From NCBI GenBank assembly GCA_003508835.1, contig PUFA01000068.1, positions 8,317,501 through 8,381,500 on the forward strand: a DNA stretch of 64,000 nucleotides, in the 5' to 3' direction. The notes beneath the pieces were generated by a model. That model was not told where the DNA came from. It searched no databases and was given only the letters and a program-made list of their open reading frames with translations. Both the position numbers and the translations under genes were made by a program. Of this stretch, positions 52,041 through 62,300 are shown in pieces (within the stretch, counting starts at the first letter, position 1; the number at the start of each line of letters is the position of its first letter). The stretch comes from Eonycteris spelaea. Lineage: Eukaryota; Chordata; Mammalia; Chiroptera; Pteropodidae.

Positions 52041-52863
52041 GAATGGACCCAAAAAGAACAAGGTGGCCGCTTGTCAGGGCTGTAGGAGTGATTCTGGCAC
52101 TGGCTCTTTAGAGCATCTCCTAGATTCCATAATGTTCTTCAGTGCTTGGTCTGGCTGTGAACAGCTCCCGGATTTTGCCAAAGTTGAACAGGGGAAGGGG
52201 AGGGAGCCTCTTGAGCTAATTCCAGAGTTTCGTTTTCTTTAGAAATCATACATTGACCCCGAGTGAGCCGCAGAGAGCAGCTAAGTGGTTTCTGACTGTG
52301 GCTGGAACCTATGTGATTGACAGTCAGGGTTATATGTGGTTCACATCTTCCCAGGTTCTAGTCTAGATTTTGCAGTTAGTTGGGAAATCCTTTAGCCTCT
52401 GTGTACCTTTTGTTCAAAAGAAATAATAACTTAAAGAGTTGTTGTGTCTCTAAAATTATACATTTAAGTTGAAAGCATCATGCCAATGAGAACTGTTAAC
52501 ATATATTGTACCTCCTCCTGACGACAACTTCAATCTATAATTTGAGTCAGGGACAAACGCTTTCTCTTTTAGGGTTAGAGGACAGGAGTAGCAGTGCCTG
52601 AAAATGAGAGGAATAAAGCCAACCCATCATTTTTAGATTAGAGAGCCTCCAAGCCTAAAGCAGATTTACCTCTACTGGGCAAGAAGAGAAAGAATGGAGA
52701 ACTCACCTTTGTTCCCTTGCAAATAAGGGGAAAAGGGAAAGCTGATGGATCACACATTGCTTACTGGCTAATGTCAAATCATCGTTGAGGAGTAAGGAAA
52801 CGCAGATGACAAGCTATTTGCTAGGCATAGAGAGGTACAGCTTGTACAGAACTGGCAAATACA
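52041..52863. other. Unique stretch with a possible weak MIR
   Basis: 52340-52480 has a faint sense-MIR order ('ggttctagtctagattttgc', 'cctttagcctctgtgtacct') without an intact core. The rest is unassigned. Confidence 0.38.
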
Positions 52864-53289
52864 TGATATAGTAGGTTGGATTCCTGGGATCAGACTCCAG
52901 GGCAGAGATCTGAATGTAGAAAGTTTATTGGGCTTGCCTCAGGATCAACACCTGTAAAAGAGTAAGAGAAGTGAGATTAAATCAGGGGAGGAGTTGAACT
53001 GCAATGCAGTCATAACAGAGGCATCAACTGATCCCAAAGGGAGCTCTGGAGGTAGGATAGCCCTTCAGATAACCTTCCTTGAGTCAAAGGAAGCTGGCCT
53101 TACTGCCCTCTACAGAATCAACTGTGGACTGCCCCTGGGTAAGGCAGCTCTCTTGGGCTGGGGCCATTCCTGGAGAAGGACTCAACAGAGAACTGTCAGC
53201 AGCCAACATCAACAGTCCCTGCAGCTGGAAAAATGAGTGCCTGGGTCCCAGAGGGCTTATCTGGGCAGCACATTCCAGCATCCACTACA
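52864..53289 (-). mobile_element. ERVL-type solo LTR, antisense (LTR33-like)
   Basis: On the minus strand it starts near 53288 (tgtagtggatgctggaatgt), runs about 420 bp, has a polyadenylation signal (aataaa, minus strand, about 52926-52931) and ends with a 'ggaatccaacctac' terminus, the pattern of LTR33-type LTRs. No internal proviral sequence adjoins it, so it is a solo LTR. The 80- and 78-codon frames inside are incidental. Confidence 0.55.
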
Positions 53290-54097
53290 CATGGAAAGCA
53301 GACTGCCATTCTTAACTTATATCCCACCGCAAAATCACTAATCGAAATAGCTCTCTTTAGCACTGTGTTCAGATGAAGTCTCAGAATTTTGTCAAATGCC
53401 GTGCTCTGTCTATATATAATCATTACCAATCAGTTGGGATTGGTGCATGAGAAGGAACCCATTTGCTTCCTTTGACCTCTACATCTGCAGGAGACATTTT
53501 TGATGGTGTAAGAATAAGTCTCCAGTGTTATGCTTTCTCTTTCAGGATCGAACAATTGACAGACTTTTCTTGACATGCCTAGTGGAAAATGTGATTTTCT
53601 TATATTTTTCCTTATTATCCCTTCCGATCACATCCCATTTAGGCTCTGAATTGTTTTCTCTTTACCCTACTAAGTGCAGTTTCCCCATGATTTATTTCCT
53701 TTTTTTGTTTTGTAACCACGTTCTCTCTCATTATCTCATCAGTTCTTATCGTTTCAACTATCAGCCCACCTCAGACATCCCTTCTTCACCCAGTTTAATA
53801 TTACCCATCACCTGCCAAAGTTGATCATCTGATTAGCCCCTCTGGCCTTTATAACAATAATAACAACATCCATGTTTAGCCAAAGAATAAATGGAAGCTT
53901 AGTGAAATACAGTGGTCTTTGAAAATGAAACATCTGGCAAAAGACAAGCTGGCCTTTATCTTGATTCATTAGCTCTCAAAGTCTGTGTTCTTTCTTCTGT
54001 ATTTTGAGATATTTGTTGGGATGATCTCTTGATGACTGCATGTTCTCCTTATTGTGTCTTGCCTGGCTGAGAACTCTACAAACTTCAGTTGTTAATC
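53290..54097. other. Unique stretch, no recognised feature
   Basis: A 99-codon frame (53525-53824) is hydrophobic and T-rich with no domain. No repeats assigned. Confidence 0.42.
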
Positions 54098-54105
54098 CCG
54101 TAGGT

Positions 54106-54320
54106 CAGGGAACCCCAACCCCCGGGCCATGGACTAGTATCAGTGCATGGCCTGTTAGGAACCAGCAGGAGGTGAACAGCTGGCAAGCGAGTGAAGCTTC
54201 ATTTGTATTTGCGGCTGTTCCCCAGCTCTAGCATCACCGCCTCAGCTCTATCTCAGGTCATCAGGCATTAGATTCTCATAGGAGCACTGGTTCCTGGTGT
54301 CAACGGGTTGGAGATCGCTG
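54106..54320 (+). mobile_element. MER1-like hAT-Charlie element with target duplication
   Basis: The ends 'cagggaaccccaaccccc' and 'gggttggagatcgctg' are terminal inverted repeats. Internal blocks 'ggcctgttaggaaccagcag' (54149-54168) and 'gcattagattctcataggag' (54264-54283) are characteristic of this non-autonomous family (MER1-like, name from memory). Flanks ccgtaggt (54098-54105) and ctgtaggt (54321-54328) are an 8-bp duplication differing by one CpG-type C/T change. Internally deleted at 215 bp. Confidence 0.8.
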
Positions 54321-54328
54321 CTGTAGGT

Positions 54329-54779
54329 CATTATGAATCACTGCAGAGCTCTGGGAGCTGCCTGACCCCACTAGGCAGATTGGAAAACCTTCTGCTTTCC
54401 CTGAACAGGGTAATTACAGATTGCTGGGTGCAGCCCATCCCTTGGGCCTACCAGCTATCCATTCATTTGATTCTGGAGATGCTCCAATGGTGAGGAGCTT
54501 TTGAGATCACAAACTCACTGTCAGGGTTGATGGGATGGGACTGACACTGGAGCCAACTAATGGACTTATTATGGTTCATGATGAATAAGACTTTGGTCAG
54601 TCCAGCTGGCTAGTCACCAAAAGTCTAGCAGCATCATTGAGGACCCACCTGAGCCTCTGTTTTGAATGTTTGTGCTTTGATCTGTCATCCTTTTTCTTCA
54701 AGGAAAATGCATTTGGTAAGGAAGTTCTGCTTTTAGCTGAGAACCAGAAAATAAAAACAAAGAGTCAATCAGGCTGTTG
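54329..54779. other. Unique stretch, no recognised feature
   Basis: No repeat or coding signal recognised. Confidence 0.4.
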
Positions 54780-54850
54780 TTAAAGACACTTGTTGAGGCT
54801 CCTATTCTGTGCCAGACATGGAGCTAAGCCCTTGGGGATGGAACCAGTGT
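54780..54850 (-). repeat. L2/MIR-type tail, antisense
   Basis: 'acttgttgaggctcctattc' (54789-54808) and 'gtgccagacatggagctaag' fit the shared reversed tail of L2 and MIR. Too short to separate them. Confidence 0.45.
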
Positions 54851-55034
54851 CCCACCCCCTTACCTATGAGATGGAGGCTGGTGATTTTTTAGTGTTAGTG
54901 GAAGATGTGAACCCCACAGGCTCCTGATACTGTGAGGCTTTTGAGGTCTTGCAGTTGGTTGATTCTGTCCTCTCTCTTGAGACCAAGACTTTTTCCCCAA
55001 AGAGGTATATAATCATCATGATGAGTAGAAAGAG

Positions 55035-55235
55035 AGGCTAATTTGAGCTCTCACTCCTCTCTAATACAGATTTTCTGTGTGACTTAGTCAGGGCACTTGA
55101 CTTCTCTGGTCCTCAGTGTTATCTCAGTGTCAATGTAGAAAGTAATCACTATAATGCCTCAAGTGCCTACTGTTGGGGAAGCACTTTGTATAATGCCCTA
55201 TGCACAGTAGGCACTCTATAAATGATACCACATTT
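55035..55235 (+). repeat. MIR: MIR SINE, sense
   Basis: 'tgtgtgacttagtcagggca' (55076-55095), 'acttctctggtcctcagtgt' and 'gcacagtaggcactctataa' (55202-55221). Confidence 0.72.
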
Positions 55236-55589
55236 TCCTTCCCCACCGCCAATCATTACTTAGTGAGATCAGTGTAAAAGTATTTACTAGGCATTGATGA
55301 CCTACACAATCATGAATATTTCCTCAAGGAATTCATTAAATCTATTGTGGAATGATTGAGAGCTGAACAAGTTCTAGGGTATCCATCTGACATGATTTCT
55401 CACTGGACCCTAAGAGAAGACAAATTATATACCCAGGACCTCCTACCAGCTCTGACTTGGATAAAACCTTTGCTTATTTTCCAATTCTTTACCTTTCCCC
55501 CAAATTTCTTTCCTAGTGTGATGTAGCCAAGATTGCTCTGAAGAACAGGTAGCTGTGGCAAATTGATAAAGAGCCTGTCCATGAGCTGG
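55236..55589. other. Unique stretch, no recognised feature
   Basis: No repeat family assigned. Confidence 0.38.
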
Positions 55590-55735
55590 CCTTATGAAAA
55601 CAGAATACTCGCTTGACCCTCCAAGACTGAGTCTTCTCACTTATACAGTGGAAGAATACTTTCCTTGCTAATACTGTCTGAGGATTGCATGTGATTATAC
55701 ATGTGAGAGAATGCTATAAAACAAACATGTGATTT
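55590..55735 (+). repeat. MIR: MIR SINE, sense, degraded
   Basis: 'tgagtcttctcacttataca' (55628-55647), 'gaggattgcatgtgattata' and 'gagagaatgctataaaacaa' retain core and 3' order. Confidence 0.52.
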
Positions 55736-55789
55736 GTGGTGATAAATTTTTCTTCTGTGAGTTTTCGTTTATTGGTCTGGCCCCTTCAC

Positions 55790-55998
55790 CAATAGCTCCT
55801 AACACAGATTCCCAAATGTTCATGCAGATAGCTTGTCCAATAAGCTGTTTGTGGATATATTTTCTGTGACCCTTCCCAATAGACTTGTTTTAGTAATTTA
55901 TGTGTGTGTCTTCTTCACTAAAGTCCAAGATACTTGAGAACAAGGTCCAATTTTAATTCCTCTATATCCCCAGTATCTATCATGTTTGAATGAATAAA
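55790..55998 (+). repeat. L2: L2 3' UTR, sense
   Basis: 'aagtccaagatacttgagaa' (55921-55940), 'caaggtccaattttaattcc', 'tctatatccccagtatctat' and the tail 'tttgaatgaataaagg' (55984-55999). Confidence 0.68.
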
Positions 55999-56021
55999 GG
56001 AAGGCAAAAAGAAATGAGCAC

Positions 56022-56240
56022 TATGGATATCTGCTGCTGCTTATCTGCTCTGGGTACGTGAAACCTCATGTAATCTTCACTACAGCCCTATTACATTGAT
56101 ATTATCCCCACTCCCAAGAAAAGTAAATTGAGGCCCAGAGAGATGAAGCTACCTACTCAAGAGCACGCAGTCAGTAACTAGCAGAGTAATATATGACCAC
56201 CACCGAGCCCTGAACTCCAAAGCTAGTGCTCATCTTCTAT
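56022..56240 (-). repeat. MIR: MIR SINE, antisense
   Basis: 'cctcatgtaatcttcactac' (56065-56084), core 'tgaggcccagagagatgaag' (56129-56148), 'gcacgcagtcagtaactagc' and 'gccctgaactccaaagctag'. Confidence 0.75.
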
Positions 56241-56261
56241 ACACTCTCCCTCTCTTCTTTT

Positions 56262-56383
56262 CACATTTTATTGCACAAACAACATTAAAACAATAACAGG
56301 AAAAAAATCATTTGCCATCTTACCACTTCTAGCAAGTCAGCTGTTACCATTTTTCCAAACCCCCTACAGTCTCTTTCTTGCAC
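56262..56383 (-). mobile_element. Old L1M 3' end fragment, antisense
   Basis: 'cattttattgcacaaacaac' (56265-56284), 'catttgccatcttaccactt' and 'agctgttaccatttttccaa' resemble the reversed 3' UTR of old L1M elements. Separate from the larger L1 that starts at about 56385. Confidence 0.45.
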
Positions 56384-57304
56384 ATTTTAATAGCATTATT
56401 GACATATATAGTTCACATGCCATAAAATTCATTCTTAAAAATTGTACAATTCAGTGGTTTATAGTATATTCACAGAGTTGTGCAACTATCACTACTACCT
56501 AATTTTATTTTATTTTTTACCACTGTCTAGTTTTAGAACCTTTCATTACTCTAGGAAGAAAACCCACACTCATTAGAAGTCACTCTCCATTCCCCCATTT
56601 CCCACTCTCAGCCCCTGGCAGCCACTAATCTACTTTCTCTCTCTATGAATTTGCCTATTCTGGACATTTTTATGTAAATGGAATCATATGTTGTCTTTGT
56701 GTTTGATATCTTGCACATAGCACAATGTTGTCAAGATTCATCCATGTTTGTCACATGTATCAGTACTTCATTTCCTTTTGTGGCTGAATAGCACACACAC
56801 AGATACATACACACTGCATTTTGTTCATCCATTTATCATCTGATGGATATTTGGGTTGTTTCTACTTTTAAGTTATTATGAATAATGTTGCTGTGAACAT
56901 TCATGTACAAGTTTTTGTGTGAATATATATTTTTTAGTTTTTTTTGTGTGTATCTAGGAGTGATATTGCTAGGTCATATCATTTATGATTAACTTTTTCA
57001 GGAACTCCCAGTCTGTTTTCAAAAATAGCTGCGCGATTTTACCATCCCGCCAGCAATGTATGTATGAAGTTTCAATATTTTTCATATCTTTTCCAAAACT
57101 TTTATTGTCTCTTTTGTTTTAACCATCCTTGTAGGTTTAAAGTGGTATCTTATTGTGGCTTTGATGAGGATTTCCCTAATGACTAATGATGTTCAGCATT
57201 TTTACATGTGCTTATTGGCCATTTTTGTATCTTCTTTGGAGAAATGTCTAGTCAAATCCTTTGCCCATTTCTTAATTGGGTTATTTTTCTTTTATTGTTG
57301 AGTT

Positions 57305-57340
57305 ATATATACTGGACTGTGTGTGTGTGTGTGTGTGTGT

Positions 57341-57371
<31 letters not shown>

Positions 57372-57384
57372 GTCCAGTATATAT
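57305..57384. repeat. 80-bp inverted repeat with (GT)n/(AC)n arms
   Basis: The left arm atatatactggact (57305-57318) is the exact reverse complement of agtccagtatatat (57371-57384). Between them a GT run (57319-57340) meets an AC run (57341-57367), so the whole block is a near-perfect hairpin. Confidence 0.92.
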
Positions 57385-57515
57385 ATAGTCCAGTATATAT
57401 ATAGTCCAGTAGATATATAGATATCTATATATAGATATATATAGATATCTATATATAGATATATATAGATATCTATATATAGATATATATAGATATCTAT
57501 ATATCTACTCGATAC
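57371..57515 (+). repeat. Tandem minisatellite, 16-bp then 24-bp units
   Basis: Three 16-bp units start at 57371, 57387 and 57403 (agtccagtatatatat type). Four 24-bp TA-rich units follow, each carrying GATATC, at 57420, 57444, 57468 and 57492. The 24-bp unit is itself largely palindromic. The array replaces part of the L1 between its 'ttattgttgag' and 'acaaatattttctcccattc' blocks. Confidence 0.93.
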
Positions 57516-58969
57516 AAGTCATTTATTTGTTGTATGACTTACAAATATTTTCTCCCATTCTTTGAGTTGTCTTTCACTTTCTTGATAATGTTCTTCAAAA
57601 AACAAAAGCTTTTATTTCTGATGAATTCCATATTGCCTATTTTCTTTTCTTTTGTCACTTGTGCTTTGGGTATCACATCTAAGTAACCATTACTTAATCC
57701 AAAGTCATGAATACTTATTCCTATGTTTTCTTCTAAGAGTTTTATAGTTTCAGTCCTTACATGCAAGTTTATGATTCACTGTGAGTTAATCTTTGTATCT
57801 TGTGTAAAGTATGGGACCAACATCATTCTTTTGCATGTGTATACCCAGTGTCCTAGCACCCTATGTTGAAAAAGCTATTTTCCCCTCATTATAATGTCTT
57901 GGTACTCTTTTCAAAAATCAGTTGATCATAAATATGAAGGTTTATTTATGGACTCTCATTTCTATTCCATTGGTCATTATGTCTGTCCTGATGCCAGTAT
58001 CACACTGTTTTGATTTCTGTAGCTTCGTAGTAAGTTTTGAAATTGGGTAGTGTGGGTCTTCCAACTTTGTTCTTATTTTTTCAAGATTGTTTTGAGTATT
58101 CTGTGTCTCTCGTATTTGTATATGAATTTTAGGATCCACTTATCAACTTCTAAAAAAAATCAAGGTGGGATTTTGATAGCAAATACATTGAATCTGTAAA
58201 TCAATATCTAATATTAAGTCTTCCAATCTATAAACATGGGATGTTTTTCCCTTTCTATGTGCTTTATAATATTCAGTATAATACATATACTATATAAAGT
58301 CTTGCACTTATAAAGAAGTTTTGTACTTCTTTTTAAAATTTATCCCTAAACATTTTATTCTTTTTGATGCTCTTGTAAATAAAATTATTTTCTTGATTTC
58401 ATTTTTGGATTGCTCATTACTGGTATATAGAAAACAAGTAATTTTTGTACATTGATCTTGTATCCTGCAACCTTGCTTAACTTGTTTATTAGTTTTAATA
58501 GTGTTTTGTGGTTTCATTAGGATTTCCTACATACAAGATCTTGTCATTTATTAGTAGAGATAGTTTTATTTCTTCCTTTCTCTAGCTGGATACTATTTTT
58601 TTTTCCTTTTTCTTATCTAATTTCTCTGGTTACAGCCTCTAGTACAATGTTGAATAGAAATGGTAAGAGCAGACACTTTGTCTTGCTTCGAATGTTAAGG
58701 GAAAATCTTTCAGTCTTTCACCATTAACTACCATGTTAGCTAGCGGTTTTCAAAGATGGCCTTTATCAAGTTGAGGATTTCTTGTATTCATAGTTTGTCA
58801 AGTACTTTTGTCATGAAAGGTGTTGGATTTTGTCAAATGTTTTTCTGGGTCTATTGACAGGATCATGAGGTTTTCTCCATTCTCTTAATGTGATGATTAT
58901 ACTGATTGATATGTGTATGTTAAACTAATCTTGCATTCCTGGGGAAAGTTCTGCTTTATCATGGTGTAT

Positions 58970-59200
58970 AATCCTTTTTATATACATTGGATTAAGTTCA
59001 ATAGTATTTTGTTGAGAATTTTTCTGTTTAAATTCATAGGGGTTATTGATCTGTGCTTTTGTGGGAGGCGGTTGTTATCATTTGTTTGTTTGTTTGTTTT
59101 TCTGGTAGTATCTTTGACTATTTTTGGTGTTAGGGTAATGCTGGACTCATAAAATGAGTTGGAAAGGGTTCCCTCCACTTTTATGTTTTGCAAGAGTTTG
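58970..59200 (-). pseudogene. L1 ORF2: L1 ORF2 reverse-transcriptase fragment
   Basis: In the minus-strand frame the segment '[18 protein letters not shown]' and, after a short TTTG-derived insertion (59079-59101), '[17 protein letters not shown]' are the start of the L1 reverse-transcriptase domain. A second block near 58139-57960 ('PHYPISKLTTKLQ') lies farther downstream in ORF2. Stops and frameshifts separate them. Confidence 0.8.
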
Positions 59201-59240
59201 TGAAGGATTTATTGTTAATCTTGCCTCTTTTTGGAAAAAC

Positions 59241-59904
59241 TTAAACATGTTGTGATGGGGTCAAAGCTTACGACAGCTCACAGTTATACTTTATCATGTG
59301 CTCGTGTTGGATAAATTTGTGAACACAAAAAATTGACATTGGATTGAAGCCTGAAATTTTCCCTACAAGTAGGACAGTGAATCTCCTTCCATTATTCCAG
59401 GCAACACACTTAATACTGGGAATCTGGGGTAGACAGAGAGACATGGTTCCTGACCTTTTTTAAAGTTTTAAACAGTTCAGTACAAATGTCTGAATGAACA
59501 TGTCATTGAAGCAAAACTTTTCTTCTCTAAAACAGATAATAGATTGCTCTCTTGACCACATGCTGGAAAAGACCAGTTCTTACACTATATCACCTTCCAT
59601 AAACCCTCCCTTGTCCTCGTAGAAAAGCAAATAATTTACAAGTATTAATAGCTCAGCATCTAGGTTAACAAAATAGTTGAGTGTTAGTTTTTGTTCCTTT
59701 TTAATGTGTAGAATGAAGAAAGATTATTTCTGACTGAAATTGCTTAGAACAAAAGACAAGAGTCTGAGATGGCAACTTGAAATGTAGCACTTTCACTACA
59801 CTGCAATATAGATAAAGATGATGTTCAACCCCTGAACTTTCTTAAAAGAGGGAGCACCCAGTCCAGTGGCGGATATCAAGCGCTAAGCAGTTACTAACAA
59901 GCGT
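59241..59904. other. Unique stretch, no recognised feature
   Basis: No repeat family or coding signal found. 'gacagagagacatggttcct' near 59432 has a faint L2 look. Confidence 0.4.
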
Positions 59905-60240
59905 GATCATGGTCATAACATGGGCATAAAAGGCCACAGAAATGTGAAGGGAGAGATTTCAGGGACAAACAGTATCGGAAGAAATATAGTCCTTATGGAA
60001 GCTTGAAAGATGCATAGGAATTTGCCTAGTGGGCCTGTGGGACAGAGCCATTCAGGCCCGAGCAGAACCAGGAGGTCAGTGAGAGCAGTCTAGTGGCACA
60101 TTCAGAGTCATTCACAAGGGCTCAAAGGAACGGTGCTGAAAGATGATTTAGAGAGATCCCAGGCTGATCTTAAAGGGCTTATGTGCTTTTCGAAGGAGTC
60201 TGACTTTATCCTGGAACAATAAAAATTTTCATTTTTAGGG
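59905..60240 (-). repeat. L2: L2 body, antisense
   Basis: 'ccaggaggtcagtgagagca' (60068-60087), 'cttaaagggcttatgtgctt' (60170-60189) and 'ggagtctgactttatcctgg' (60196-60215) match the reversed L2 mid-3' region. Confidence 0.63.
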
Positions 60241-60454
60241 CATTTTTCCTAAACAGTAGTCCAATGCTATTAGAGAGGCAGAACTGAAACAAGATTTAGT
60301 AACAAAGTTCAGGTCTAGACCTTGAAAAATTATCCCCAAATGGTCTGTTGGGGTCTTGTCATTGAGTATTCCCCAACCCTTGGATCCTGTCTACCCTTCC
60401 ATGGCCCTAGAAGGGCCCTCCCAGCTCACTAGAAGGTCAAACTCAAAAATGATG

Positions 60455-60575
60455 AACTCTGGTCCTGACTCTCATTTCTAAGCTACAGTGGATAATACTG
60501 AATTTCCGTTGCTCATTGGTGAAATAGGAACATCAATGTCTATTTCCTAGGGTTGTGACAGTGAAATGAAGTGAA
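60455..60575 (+). repeat. MIR: MIR SINE fragment, sense
   Basis: 'gaatttccgttgctcattgg' (60500-60519) and 'gtgaaataggaacatcaatg', then 'ggttgtgacagtgaaatgaa'. Core and 3' part only. Confidence 0.58.
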
Positions 60576-60639
60576 ATTTTTGAAGGTTTTCCAAAAATCT
60601 TCAAAAATGTTCACTGAAAATTTCCAGTCCATTATGGAA

Positions 60640-60830
60640 ATAAGACCTTCAGCGTTGGGAGTGACATAGACCTGAGTTTGAATCCCACCCCCCTCTCCCC
60701 GCTCCCTCACACACACCCTATGTCTGCTTTACCCTGGTCAATTATTTAATCCTCAGAGCCTCAGATTTTTCATCTGTGAAATAAAAATGATCATAATACC
60801 TCTTTTGAGGTTTTTGTGAGAAAGAAGTGT
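60640..60830 (+). repeat. MIR: MIR SINE, sense, with C-rich insertion
   Basis: 'gacctgagtttgaatcccac' (60670-60689) head, a C/CA-rich insertion (60690-60720), then 'aatcctcagagcctcagatt' and the core 'tttttcatctgtgaaataaa' (60766-60785). Confidence 0.74.
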
Positions 60831-61661
60831 AATGATCCCTGTGACATCCCCAGGTATATTCAAGGTATTGAAAATTGCCTTTTGAATCTGAAAGTGAATG
60901 AGGAAGCTCTACTTTTCCACTAACATAGGAGCTTCTAGAAGGCAGGGCATACAACCCCCTCATCTCTCTGTGTGTGGAGGATGTAAGGATACTCAAATGT
61001 TTCTGCACTTGAATTTACTTCTACCTCTCAATCCTTTACTCATTCTAGGTTTTTGTCCAATTAAAAAAAAAGGAATGTTACAAATATAAACAAATCAATA
61101 AAGAAAAAAAGATTTTAAATCATCTAATTTTATATGTTTATCTTGCTGAGTGTGCCAAGCAGGTATTAATTTGGGGCTTCTCCAAGGGAGCGCACAAGGC
61201 CCACAGCTCCTGCTTCCAGTGACCCAGCATGGCTGCCCCAGTTTCTCCAGCTGAAAGACAGAGCAGTATCTCTTGTGCATTGGGGACTTAGAAAGTTTAA
61301 ACTGGGAGAGATGTGCCCTTAATGATGTTATACACCCGGGGGCCTTTTGAGAAGAGAGTTTCAGGAAGGTTAAGTGGTACAGGAGGCACGGGAGCCACAT
61401 GCCAGGGGTCAAGGGCGTGGAGAGATGGGAATTATACTTTCAAATGTGTCTGAGGGAGGGCACATGTGATTGTAGCGACCCTACAAGCAGGTTTAGTATG
61501 GTCTGTACCCCAGACTCACTTCCATCTCTAGTCCAGGTCCCATACTTGGGATCTACCGCTTCTTCTGTTCCTACACAAGTGGGGAAGGGGTAAGCTAAGG
61601 AACGCAATAAAGCCTAGAACCAAGCCCTAGAGCAGTGGTATCCACCTTGCTGAGTATCCTA
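60831..61661. other. Unique stretch, traces of L2
   Basis: 'aggagcttctagaaggcagg' at about 60927 is an isolated L2-like 3' UTR block. The remainder (105- and 64-codon frames on opposite strands) is unassigned. Confidence 0.4.
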
Positions 61662-62135
61662 CCAGTGTCACTTACTTAATGCCAGGCTCTAGGAATGAGA
61701 CAGAGCTCTCCGCTAGAGCTGCTCACCCTGGGGAGACAGCCACGGAGGGATGAAGGAAAGTCTTCAGGGACCCTTTGGGTGCTGCCGTGACTCTGACAGG
61801 GGAGTGGGAAGGTTAGCAAAAGCTGCAGGAAAGGAAGGGATATTTGATGCACATCTTGAAGATTGAGAAAGAGTTCACCAGATAGAAGGAAGCAAAGGGT
61901 ATTTCTTACAGAGGGAAAAATTTGCTCAAAGGTTCCAAGACCTGGAAGCTCCTGAGTCCTGGAAAAATGGGGAGAAATTCAATGGAGCAGGAACAATGAG
62001 TGAGAGACAGGCATGGGAGAGGTAGGAGAGATGTCAGGTGGGAAGACAGGTTCCAGTCTGGTTAGGAAGGGCCCTTAAGGCCAGGCTATAAGGAACGTGG
62101 ACTTGATACCTTTAGTGATGGTGGTGGTGGGGGGA
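61662..62135 (-). repeat. L2: L2 3' region and body, antisense
   Basis: 'tgccaggctctaggaatgag' (61681-61700), 'ctcaccctggggagacagcc', 'aaaggttccaagacctggaa' (61927-61946), 'gcccttaaggccaggctata' (62070-62089). Continuous over about 470 bp. Confidence 0.65.
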
Positions 62136-62189
62136 CGGGGGCAAGATAGAGACCAAGTAAGGTTTGCCTGAAATAGGGTTAAATTAATT

Positions 62190-62300
62190 TACCAAGTAAT
62201 CATCTATGGAGCACTTCTAAGTACTCCCAGCCAGCTGAGCTCTGGGGAATCAATAGTACAGAAGCAGATTTGACCCTCAGGAAGCTTACACTCCAAGGTC
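62190..62300 (-). repeat. L2: L2 3' end, antisense
   Basis: 'catctatggagcacttctaa' (62201-62220), 'agctctggggaatcaatagt' and 'aagcttacactccaaggtc' (62282-62300). An independent tail fragment following the longer L2. Confidence 0.6.

Larger units (their letters stand above)
56385..59240 (-). mobile_element. L1: 5'-truncated LINE-1, antisense, interrupted by satellite
   Basis: The 3' end is at the left ('gttcacatgccataaaattc', 56411-56430), followed by the 3' UTR ('tctgtttgcc'-type blocks, 'cctattctggacatttttat' at 56656-56675) and reversed ORF2 from about 57000 to 59200. The 5' end is cut inside the fingers of the reverse-transcriptase domain near 59240. A palindromic TA-rich array is lodged at 57305-57515. 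Stops and indels in every frame make it inactive. It is a different subtype from the sense L1 at 12556. Confidence 0.9.

Noticed and set aside
57371..57515. Regularly spaced 24-bp repeats that might look like a CRISPR array
   Set aside because: The units are contiguous, AT-only palindromes with no spacers, and the genome is mammalian. It is a minisatellite.
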